A DNA stretch of 64,000 nucleotides, from the NCBI RefSeq assembly GCF_000203815.1, contig NW_004457639.1, positions 496,001 through 560,000 of the forward strand, given 5' to 3'. Below the pieces are notes generated by a model. It had not been told where the DNA came from. It saw only the letters and a list, made by a program, of their open reading frames with translations, and made no database searches. Origin of the DNA: Cavenderia fasciculata (lineage: Eukaryota; Evosea; Eumycetozoa; Acytosteliales; Cavenderiaceae). Positions 22,742-30,943 of this stretch are shown here, piece by piece. The position numbers were made by a program, and so were the translations under genes. The stretch's first letter is position 1; the number at the start of each line of letters is the position of its first letter.

Positions 22742-25588
22742 ATGAATAATAATACTTCGATTATACAAATATTTAGAATATTGACAATAAGAGAAAAGAT
22801 ATTAAAATGTATAAAAGAATTGGGAGTGAATGATTTGCGTTTTATAAACAACTTGACATTATCGTCATCAATTGAACGCTCAGCAAGACTAGTAAAGACA
22901 AAAGTTTATATCAAAGGATCAGATTTGATTAGATTAACTCGATCTCTTTGTTTGAATGTATTTAACGATTTACATCCATCAATTGATGGTTGGTCTGCTT
23001 GGTCGTATCATTACCCTTTTTATAAAGAAGAAGTCTCTAGTAGAGGTATTCCAAATTGTACGCTTGGTTCAATTGGTTCATTTGCATTGCCTTGGGATTT
23101 CATCAAACATTATCTACCTAGTCAATGTCAATTGATTGACTCGACTAAACGATCCACTGCAATTGGTCGGTATTGCTCTCATCCAAATGCAACTCTTGCA
23201 ACGTTGGAGCATTTGATTGCATGGTCACCAGACTTTTGTCCAGGTCCAAACGTATTGGACAATGTAGCAGCGTCGGGTCGTCTAGATATATTTAAATATC
23301 TAGAACATCGGTACAAAGATACAATAGTCTGTTCAACACAGGCAATCGATGGTGCGGCTCTCAATGGTCATGTCGAAATGATTGACTATCTATACAAGAA
23401 TCGTCAAGAACAATGTACTGTTGCGGCAATTGAAAATGCTTGTCGAAATGGTCATTTAAAAGTTTTAGAGTACCTACGAAACCACCATCCTATTTGGCAA
23501 TTTTGTAGTTTTAATAGTTGGTTATTGGCTGCTGGTGGTGGGCATACTAACGTATTAGAGTTTCACAAACTTTACACTAACAACAACAACAACAACTATG
23601 ATATCAATACTGGTATCCTTTCTGCTTGTGCAGGTGGTCATTTGGATACTGTAGTTTATTTATGTGGTCAAGGAAATCATCATGATCAGAGAGTTGGTGA
23701 TCAAATCAATTTGGTTGCACAAGTTGGCAATTTGGAATTGTTTAAATATATCGTAGAGACATATCAAACAGTTCCAACGGCTCGTGCTATTGAATTTGCA
23801 GCTCAATTTGGTCATCTCGATATTATATCATACATTGCTAAAGAACCAAATCACTTGTTGTTTACAAGCAAAACATTTGAATTGGCAGCACAATCTGGAA
23901 ATTTAGAGCTTGTAAAGTTTATTCATCAACAATGTGCTCCCTACTCGGAACTGGTAATGAACAAGGCAGCTACCTATGGTCATTTAAATGTTTGCAAATG
24001 GATTCATGAAAATGTAAATGGTATAACATTTTCCGCCGAAATCTTTGATGGTGCAGCAATCAATGGTCATATACATGTGGTAGAGTGGCTAATCAATCGT
24101 GGTTGTCCTATAACAAACAAATCACTCCCACTATTAATTAAAAAGGGTCTTTTTAACATTGTCAAGATCATTCTCGATCAACCAAATGTTCACCCACCAC
24201 CAAACCAAGTATTGACCATTGTTGCACAATCAGGCAACCTAGATATGTTTTTATATTTTATCGACCTAGTTGGATGTGGTCAATTAACATCGTCTGCTCT
24301 TGAATTGGCAGTTGAAAGGTGTCATACACCCATTATCACCTATATTGTAGATCGATTTGGTACATCACTCATTACACGCAAAGTGATGAGTGCTGCCATA
24401 GTTTGTGGTAATTTGGGTATATTTAATTATCTTGTACAAATCTTTCAATCAAACCCGTCATTACCAAAGATCTCTACTCTATTTGATAGTACTGAAATAT
24501 TGTCTGCCATTCAAAATGGTCATGTCTCTATTTATCAACGTCTCTATCAAATAGTACCAGAATTGTGCAATTCTCTACATGATCAATGTTTAAGAGTTGC
24601 CGCTGGAAATGGTCATCATTCAATGGTCATACTATTCAAACCAAAAAATTTGATTCAAAAACAAAACTATACTAATCAGATGACAAACTATATCTTGTCG
24701 GTCGATCAATTACAAAAAACAAAGATCATGGAAAAGGAAATATTGGATAAACAAACAATAATGTGGAAACAATTAAAACAACTTGAAAGTTTACAACAAC
24801 AACAACAACAGCAAAGTTATCAATTTCAACCATTTAATTATTTACAACAACAATCATTACAACAACATCAAATTCTTCAGTTACAACAACAATTACAACA
24901 ACAACAACAACAACAAACTCTTCAATTACAACCACTACAATTACAACCACTACAATTACAACCACTACAATTACAACCATTACAACAACAACAAACTCTT
25001 CAAGAAAACGTTCAATCTCCTTTATCTACTACTACTAATAATAATCAATTATTAAAACTTAGAAATGAATATACAGAAATTGTACGTAAACGTAATTCAA
25101 TAGCTTATACAATCAAAAAACATTATCAATGGACGGCATTGGGTATACAAAGTAATGAGGATGTATTGGTTGCCATACAACTAAACAAATGCAATGCATT
25201 TGCTTTGGCACTCGCTGGTGGTCACTTGGCAATTGCAAAATATCTCTATCATTCTTATTGCCAACAAGAGGGTGTTGCACCACGATTATTGTTTTGTGGT
25301 GTGCCTCCTCCAGACCAAATCGAGCAACTCCCTGTTGAATATATGCAGCCACCGAGAATTTATCAGATCGAGCAACGATATGTCAATGGATTGCCATCAA
25401 ACCATTGTTTGTATTACCCCATCAAAAATGGTTGGGTCGCGATTCTAGAGTTTGTCTATGAAAACTATCCCGTCGTATTTGATGATCCTTTTGTCAAGAA
25501 TCACATTCAACATTGCCATCAGACTGGATATTCTGCTGCTCATTCTTTTTTAACAAGTAAAAAAGCTCATCTACTTGTTGATATTTAA
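22742..25588 (+). CDS. Large ankyrin-repeat protein with polyQ segment
   Basis: A single uninterrupted ORF of 948 residues. From about residue 200 to 640 it is a chain of degenerate ankyrin-type repeats, recognisable by recurrent G-H/N-L/V units such as AALNGHVEMIDYLYKN, ACRNGHLKVLEYLRNH, AAQFGHLDIISYIAKE, AAQSGNLELVKFIHQ and AAINGHIHVVEWLINRG. An N-terminal 150-residue region precedes them and has no recognised domain. A Q/L-rich stretch at about 680-760 contains tandem QLQPL units. One more repeat-like piece (ALAGGHLAIAKYLYH) lies near the end. Dictyostelids encode many such intronless ankyrin proteins of unknown role. It borders the repeat island, which starts immediately after its stop codon. 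Confidence 0.88.
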   Translation: MNNNTSIIQIFRILTIREKILKCIKELGVNDLRFINNLTLSSSIERSARLVKTKVYIKGSDLIRLTRSLCLNVFNDLHPSIDGWSAWSYHYPFYKEEVSSRGIPNCTLGSIGSFALPWDFIKHYLPSQCQLIDSTKRSTAIGRYCSHPNATLATLEHLIAWSPDFCPGPNVLDNVAASGRLDIFKYLEHRYKDTIVCSTQAIDGAALNGHVEMIDYLYKNRQEQCTVAAIENACRNGHLKVLEYLRNHHPIWQFCSFNSWLLAAGGGHTNVLEFHKLYTNNNNNNYDINTGILSACAGGHLDTVVYLCGQGNHHDQRVGDQINLVAQVGNLELFKYIVETYQTVPTARAIEFAAQFGHLDIISYIAKEPNHLLFTSKTFELAAQSGNLELVKFIHQQCAPYSELVMNKAATYGHLNVCKWIHENVNGITFSAEIFDGAAINGHIHVVEWLINRGCPITNKSLPLLIKKGLFNIVKIILDQPNVHPPPNQVLTIVAQSGNLDMFLYFIDLVGCGQLTSSALELAVERCHTPIITYIVDRFGTSLITRKVMSAAIVCGNLGIFNYLVQIFQSNPSLPKISTLFDSTEILSAIQNGHVSIYQRLYQIVPELCNSLHDQCLRVAAGNGHHSMVILFKPKNLIQKQNYTNQMTNYILSVDQLQKTKIMEKEILDKQTIMWKQLKQLESLQQQQQQQSYQFQPFNYLQQQSLQQHQILQLQQQLQQQQQQQTLQLQPLQLQPLQLQPLQLQPLQQQQTLQENVQSPLSTTTNNNQLLKLRNEYTEIVRKRNSIAYTIKKHYQWTALGIQSNEDVLVAIQLNKCNAFALALAGGHLAIAKYLYHSYCQQEGVAPRLLFCGVPPPDQIEQLPVEYMQPPRIYQIEQRYVNGLPSNHCLYYPIKNGWVAILEFVYENYPVVFDDPFVKNHIQHCHQTGYSAAHSFLTSKKAHLLVDI
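24940..24984 (+). repeat. Tandem coding repeat (QLQPL units)
   Basis: A roughly 15-bp unit reading CAACCACTACAATTA is repeated about three to four times inside the ankyrin gene, encoding Leu-Gln-Pro-Leu-Gln. It sits between CAA runs and is likely a slippage product. Confidence 0.75.
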
Positions 25589-25597
25589 TAAATTATG

Positions 25598-25760
25598 AAT
25601 AAATTGAACACTATTTTAAATGTTTTTGGGAATTGGCTTCGCTCCACTAGTATAAAAGGGACCAAAAACTTCAAAACTGCATATAACGTAATAAATTGAA
25701 CACTATCTTAAATGTTTTTGGGAATTGGCTTCGCTCCACTAGTATAAAAGGGCCATAAAA
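25598..25760 (+). repeat. Tandem repeat, about 92-bp period, near two copies
   Basis: Two near-identical units start at about 25598 and 25690 (AATAAATTGAACACTAT...). Each contains the motif AATTGGCTTCGCTCCACTAG followed by TATAAAAGGG. The second unit is cut short and passes into a third copy of the motif at 25774. It lies directly after the ankyrin gene and marks the start of the repeat island. Confidence 0.9.
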
Positions 25761-25773
25761 CAGCATATAACGT

Positions 25774-26317
25774 AATTGGCTTCGCGTGACTAGTATAAAG
25801 TATGGGGGAAACTCGCCACGCCACACCCCTCCCTCTCCCAAATATCACCACCAACAATTAGCCATAACTGCGAACCTGGCGAAGGAATGTCTGGCATGTG
25901 TTTGGGTCTTGATTATTTCGTCAGGAGGCTGTTGGCGATGGCTGTTGTGGTTTGGTTAACCAGTTTGGCGTGTTCGACTTAGATTGTACCTTTGAATCTT
26001 GCAATGACCATCTTATCTTCGTTTTCATCAGGTGATATTGTTGAGTGATAGATGGTGTTGAGGTGGTGGTGCCATGCTTTTATTTTTTTTTTTTTTTTTA
26101 ATAAAATCTTTGACCTCTTCATCACCTCTGAAGTCATATAGTTTATTTTTAAATTAATGATTTAATTATTATTGTTGTTTAATTCGGAGTAATTGTTAGA
26201 TAGTGGTATCCCCATCGAATACAGTGTGGCATGCGTAGCATATTGTATTGGTGTCAGCTGGGGTACGTTTCATTATTCTGGCAAAGAAACGAAAGAGGGT
26301 GTCTCTTGATGTCGTGC
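25774..26317. other. Degenerate repeat-island sequence, mixed composition
   Basis: After a motif copy at 25774-25800 comes a stretch with higher G/C content than nearby spacers (about 25800-26075). On the minus strand part of it still reads like diverged coding sequence with at least two breaks, but I could not assign a family. A T-run lies near 26080-26099. This resembles the remnant of a mobile element. No intact gene is present. Confidence 0.45.
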
Positions 26318-26390
26318 ATTTGACGCTTGCTTTTAGAAGCATGATCGCTACTACGAATTGGCTTCACATAATCGAATTGGCTTCGCGAGA
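26318..26390 (+). repeat. Outer inverted-repeat segment, left copy
   Basis: This segment (beginning CATTTGACGCTTGC, including AGCATGATCGCTACTACG and two AATTGGCTTC motifs at 26356 and 26375) recurs almost exactly in reverse complement at about 30788-30872. On the right it runs straight into the tRNA-bearing arm. On the left it is separated from the matching arm by about 680 bp of other sequence, which points to a later insertion. Confidence 0.85.
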
Positions 26391-26396
26391 CTTTTT

Positions 26397-27066
26397 TTTT
26401 TTTAAAGTAATTCTTTTCCTGTTCTCTCCTATCGGGAAGAGTAGTACTCAGAAGTTACAAAGTTTTATTAATTATACATTTTAATTGACCAAGCAAGAAA
26501 TAAAGATTATCTCGAGAAGAATTAAAGTTAATTTGTTCTGGGGGTTGTCCATGTCTATGATACATGTTATATGGACGTTGATCATGTATCTTATTGTATA
26601 GTGTCAAGCATGTTGGATTGTTTTGGGTTGTTACTTGTTCTAAAGATAAATTGGTTAAAGATATCGCTTTTTTTTTTTTTTTTTTTTTTTTTCTCAGCAC
26701 TATAGGCTGTAATATTGTGTTATATAATTATTCTATGTTATTATTATTTAGTAAATTATTATATTATTAATATTATTATTGATAGATGAAGAGAGAATAG
26801 AAGAAGATGAAGGTGTTGACGCAAATATGGCACCCATCTTCTTCTAATTTTAGTACCATACTTGCGGTGAAACCTTAAGCCTTGGGTGCGTCCAAGACCG
26901 ACTGCCGCTCTCAACTCTCGCGCCGATTTACTCCCCATTGTGGACACTCGTCTTTACGTGTTGCATATTGTATTTGAGATGTCAGATGGCTTTCTATCGC
27001 GACGGCCCAGTAGGTCCTCCACTACCTTCCCGTTACTTGTTGCAGTCTGGCTACCCAATCTCCTAC
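26397..27066 (-). mobile_element. Inserted LINE 3' fragment (minus orientation) splitting the left arm
   Basis: The 26600-26815 part matches 32215-32480 in reverse complement: the CATGTTGGATTGTTTTGG stretch, the T-run, TAATATTGTGTT, a TTATTATTATTTAGT segment, and GATGAAGAGAGAATAGAAG. In the other copy these lie just downstream of LINE coding sequence, so this is a 3' tail in minus orientation. Upstream of it on the minus strand (about 26947-26815) is a short open stretch reading SARELRAAVGLGRTQGLRF, which does not resemble the coding end of the other copy. The motif TTGGCTTCGCG occurs on both sides of the insert (26377 and 27071), consistent with a target duplication or with insertion between pre-existing motif copies. 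Confidence 0.65.
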
Positions 27067-27067
27067 T

Positions 27068-27365
27068 GAGTTGGCTTCGCGCGACGAGTATAAAAGGGAC
27101 AATGATCAAAAAAATAGTATCAAATATAATGCAAGGTTATGTAAGTGGTCAAAGCAGTGTGACTCAAGTTCTCATCCTCCGGGTTCGTGGGTTCGACTCC
27201 CACATCTTGCATACTTTTTTGCAGGAGGTGGCGGGAGCAAAAAAATCCTTTTTTCCTGTTATCCTGCCCGTTCCTACTCTATTTTGCAGAGTCCTGCTGT
27301 TTCTTGCTCTATTTTGATGTGTCCTGCTGATTTTTGCTTCTCCTGTCACCCCCTGCGTTTTTTAT
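27068..27365 (+). repeat. Inverted arm carrying tRNA-Leu, left copy
   Basis: The arm starts with the motif GTTGGCTTCGCGCGACGAG and TATAAAAGGG, then a 30-bp spacer, the tRNA-Leu gene, a T-run, GCAGGAGGTGGCGGGAG, and a long stretch of degenerate TCCTGC units. The same order recurs in reverse complement at about 30378-30803. Identity is near-perfect through the tRNA and weaker with indels outside it. Confidence 0.9.
27131..27211 (+). tRNA. tRNA-Leu (CAA), left copy
   Basis: The acceptor stem GCAAGGT pairs with ATCTTGC (one G-T wobble), followed by discriminator A. The T arm GTGGG-TTCGACT-CCCAC is perfect, giving a strong B box (GGTTCGACTCC). The anticodon loop is CTCAAGT, anticodon CAA, and a 12-nt variable region fits the class II (Leu/Ser) layout. 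The D arm and A box are recognisable but weaker (TATGTAAGTGG). The anticodon stem has one T-T mismatch. No intron is needed. A T6 run at about 27215 would end Pol III transcription. The identical second copy is at 30662-30742. Confidence 0.82.
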
Positions 27366-29298
27366 GACTCTACCTTTCTATCCTTAAAATGACCTCTATT
27401 TTACTTTACCTTAATCATTATTATTTTACACTTTGCCACTATCACTCATCGATGAGATCTTTTTGTTTGAGCAACACGATGCTACAACAAGTATTGATCT
27501 TTTAAAATCGTTCAGTCATGATACCCTCATAATAAAGTACTCTAGCTACAATAGAATCGGTCAGTCACCTAGCAATGTAGGCTCTAGAAATCATTCTTCT
27601 CTAGCAGCAACCAACAACATTTGGGCAGTTAGTAGAATTTATCATTCAAGAAATTGAAAAGGAAACTAGATCTATTCAAGAATCAGATAAAAAAACCAAT
27701 TATTTTAAAACTCGTAAGTCATTATCTTTTTGAATATATATATATATAAAATCTTTAAATTAATCCCTAACCTTTTATTTTATTAGTTTCAATTATATTA
27801 TCAATACCACAATTATCAACCAGAACAAAATATATTGAATATGCTGATAATCAATATGGATTGTTTTTATTTTATAATGAAATCAAAGTTTTAATTGTTA
27901 AAGATGATATCCAACAACAAGAAAATTCATTACTTGGGGTTCTAATTAAACAAATACAAGAATTATCAACAAAGAGTGGCATGGGTAAACAATTCAATTA
28001 TCACTGTGAAAAAGTTTACTCTTTTCTTGGTTATCATCCATTTTTAAAGAATGACAAAACTTCACACCAAGTGGATATTCAAATTCTAATGTATTGGTTT
28101 TATTTGTATACTTTCAAGACTCTCAAGCTATTCACAAGCAAGTCAAAGAATTTCTCAACCACAACAATACATTATTACAATTTGAACAAGAATCTGTTGT
28201 GGTATGGTTCTACTCAATATTGGAAATGGTAATCAAAAGATTAAATGGTGAAACACAAGCAACAAAAGTTTTATATATCACATACGATGGCCAGAGACAA
28301 GTAGATGGCTCAGAATCTATAATGACGATATTAATATACTGAAAAAACATTTGGAGAAAAATGATGCTCAATTCAAATGGATGCAAGATTGTTCAGATGT
28401 CTCTGTTTTAAATAAGCGTGGTATTTTGAATAAGGTTTTTGAAGAAAACCAGATTCGATTGATTGTAGAAAATCCACAATTGGAACGATTACAGATATCG
28501 TCCCCGATCATTATGGATTATGCAACCAAAAAGTTTTCTACTATTGGAAAAACCAAATCAACTGCAACATGGAATCAAGTTTTGGACGAATTTTTAAATA
28601 GTTTTGATCGTCTTATTCACATTCATATGAAACTGGTGTATATAAATGCTCATGCCAAACCACCCGGTGATGACAAAAACTATAAAAGACTTTTGGTTGA
28701 AGATATGGCACATTTGATTCAACAAGGTTGTGGAATTGTGGTAAAAAAAAAAAAAGAAAGAAAAATATTTATATTTATTAATTTTTATTTTTATTTTTTA
28801 AATAGAGAATTTATATTTAATGAATCAATTTGGTCGAAATGAAATGATTTCAAAAAAAGAATTTGAAGAATCTTTCCTGCAACTATACCTCATTATTCAA
28901 AAATGGTCTCTTGTCTGTTGGAGGATTTTGATGTGGAAAAAACCAAATCAACTCCTTTATTGTTTCCTACCATGGTTACGGATCAAAACCTTTCAACCAT
29001 TCTTGGGGGTTGTTTAAAAAGTCAACAATTTCGTTCCAATATGGCATTCAAGAAATCCTATCTTTTGAATTACCAATCTCTCAAACATTCTCTAGGTGGC
29101 AATTCAAAATCACTCAGAGCACTTGCTCAAGTTGGTTATCAAAACTCCCATTTTCAAAGTGACCAAGTATATGAAAAAATCTTGGTTGCTATTGATCAAT
29201 CAATCGCTAATCATGGTGAGACTATCAACGGTAATAATAATTCAATGGTTTTTGAAAAAGTTAAATCATCATATCGCAAGTATGTAAAAAACAAACAT

Positions 29299-29304
29299 TT
29301 ATTT

Positions 29305-29343
<39 letters not shown>
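29299..29343 (+). repeat. ATTT tetranucleotide repeat
   Basis: About eleven units of TTTA/ATTT in a row within the degraded gene region, probably in an intron. A similar run occurs near 41774-41803. Confidence 0.85.
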
Positions 29344-29344
<1 letters not shown>

Positions 29345-29710
29345 CCTTTTTTAATTATTAGTAATTATAGTATATATTGTACAAATGGCTGTGGATCAAG
29401 AAAATGTCAATATGGCAATTATTCCAATTCAAGCCACATTGCCTTTTGTAAAGACAATTGAAACGGGACTCACATGCAATAGAATCACTTGAATTAAATT
29501 GTGTGATCAAATGATCCAAGACTGATGGTGGTTATATACCAACAAAAAATGTAGATGAAACGCTTACGGCAAATCTCCAACACAAATCGGAAATATATCA
29601 AAATGAATTGCAACAACTCTTGACAGTCATCAATCCTTCTTCCAACAATACAGACTTTGTTCAAGTTTTTGGTTCTGATGCTCCTTTGAATCAACAAATG
29701 ATCTCTTTCA

Positions 29711-29748
<38 letters not shown>
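29711..29748 (+). repeat. AAT trinucleotide repeat
   Basis: About twelve AAT units inside the degraded gene; in a live gene they would encode Asn or Ile runs. Confidence 0.85.
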
Positions 29749-30613
29749 GCATCTCATCCTTTGAAGTCATTGAAACTTTTCCAACAACCAATGGTAATAC
29801 AGATACAACCCATTCAACCACTCCTCATCCTCATCCTCATCCTCATCCTCATCCTCCTCCTCTTCATCCTCATCCTCCTCCCCATCCTCTTCCTCTTCCT
29901 CTTTTAATTGAATCAACTCTTTTACCAATTCAAGATAATACTTATTATCAAATCATTCAAGTTCACCAATTTCAAGATAGAAAACAGGCTTAGGGATTTT
30001 AAAGGATTATTTGACCCTCTTTCTATTCCATTTGAAATACTGCTAGTATATGAACCACACGATAATACATTCACAAAGACCAACTTGCTTTTGCGATTCA
30101 ACAGCGATCTTGATCGAACCAACTTTGTGAAAAAGTGCTCAAACCCATTTGTATACCCAGGAGAAGGGAACAAACGATATGGCTTGATGTGTTTGGATCC
30201 CAAACAATCAATTTACTTTATCACAAAACCATCTATTCTTTTTCAAATAATATTATTCATCAAATTCTTAAAAGATAAAAAATAAATAAATAAATAAATA
30301 AATAATTGTAAAAAGCCAAAAAAATTAAAAGAATGTCACAATAGCAGTGTAAAATAATAGTGGCAAGTAAAATAGAGGACATGAGAGGGCAGGAGACATA
30401 TAAAAAACAGCAGGAGACGCCAGGAGAAGCAAAAATCAGCAGGACACAACAAAATAGAGCAAGAAACAGCAGGACTCTGCAAAATACAGCAGGATACGTT
30501 TTATTTTGTGGATGAGGACTAGGGCTTGGAGAGGAAAATAGAGTAGGAACGGATAGGAACGGGCAGGATAACAGGAAAAAAAGGTTTTTTTGCTCCTCCC
30601 GCCACCTCCTGCA

Positions 30614-30662
30614 AAAAAAGTATGCAAAAAAAGTATGCAAAAAAAGTATGCAAAAAAAGTAT
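30614..30662 (+). repeat. Tandem 13-bp repeat (TATGCAAAAAAAG), four units
   Basis: Four units of TATGCAAAAAAAG lie immediately 3' of the right tRNA-Leu (which is on the minus strand). Each unit supplies a T7 run on the tRNA's coding strand. The left arm has only one such unit, so this is a recent local expansion. Confidence 0.9.
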
Positions 30663-30742
30663 GCAAGATGTGGGAGTCGAACCCACGAACCCGGAGGATG
30701 AGAACTTGAGTCACACTGCTTTGACCACTTACATAACCTTGC
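30662..30742 (-). tRNA. tRNA-Leu (CAA), right copy
   Basis: The 81-nt sequence is identical in reverse complement to the copy at 27131-27211, including the T-T mismatch in the anticodon stem. Discriminator A is at 30662 and the 5' end at 30742. T-runs downstream (30614-30660 read on the minus strand) give several possible Pol III terminators. Confidence 0.82.
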
Positions 30743-30787
30743 ATTATGTTTGATACTATTTTTATGATCATTGTCCCTTTTATACTC

Positions 30788-30940
30788 GTCGCGCGAAGCC
30801 AATTAGATTATGTGAAGCCAATTCGTAGTAGCGATCATGCTTCTAAAAGCAAGCGTCAAATGATTACATGCTGTTTTTCGGTTCTTTGGCCCATTTTTAC
30901 TCGTTGCGCGAAGCCAATTCGATTATGTGAAGCCAATTCG
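30788..30940 (-). repeat. Outer inverted-repeat segment, right copy, with four motif copies
   Basis: GAAGCCAATT (reverse complement of AATTGGCTTC) occurs at 30795, 30814, 30910 and 30929. The first pair with the following sequence to about 30872 mirrors 26318-26390. The second pair repeats the same arrangement and then abuts the LINE fragment. Confidence 0.88.
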
Positions 30941-30943
30941 TCC

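Larger units (their letters stand above)
27433..30285 (+). pseudogene. Degraded intron-containing gene of unknown family between inverted tRNA arms
   Basis: Several overlapping open pieces on the plus strand carry complex, non-repetitive protein sequence (for example INAHAKPPGDDKNYKRLL and LLRFNSDLDRTNFVKKC), but the reading frame is broken several times. At least two introns with normal GT...AG signals and T-rich composition remain (about 27717-27786 and 28741-28805), so the copy was not made through a spliced mRNA. Microsatellites lie inside it (ATTT near 29299-29343, AAT near 29711-29748, and TCATCC near 29822-29880). I recognise no domain; a cysteine cluster (CTNGCGSRKCQYG) occurs near 29377-29415. 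It could be a decayed host gene, or the cargo or transposase gene of a DNA transposon bounded by the inverted arms. Confidence 0.5.
30378..30803 (-). repeat. Inverted arm carrying tRNA-Leu, right copy
   Basis: Reverse complement of the left arm: motif with TATAAAAGGG at about 30775-30804, the tRNA-Leu gene, then GCAGGAGGTGGCGGGAG and TCCTGC-like units. It is longer than the left arm because of four tandem copies of a 13-bp A-rich unit (30614-30662) and extra TCCTGC-rich sequence at about 30490-30560. Confidence 0.9.

Noticed and set aside
26886-27367. Overlapping ORFs around the left tRNA-Leu as a protein gene
   Set aside because: They span the tRNA, the T-run and the TCCTGC repeats; translation recurs in the other arm only because the DNA is repeated.
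26318-30940. Inverted repeats around a coding interior as a DIRS-type or LTR retroelement
   Set aside because: I found no reverse transcriptase, RNase H, tyrosine recombinase, integrase or capsid-like sequence between the arms, and the interior keeps introns. The only RT-like sequence is the LINE piece outside the right arm.
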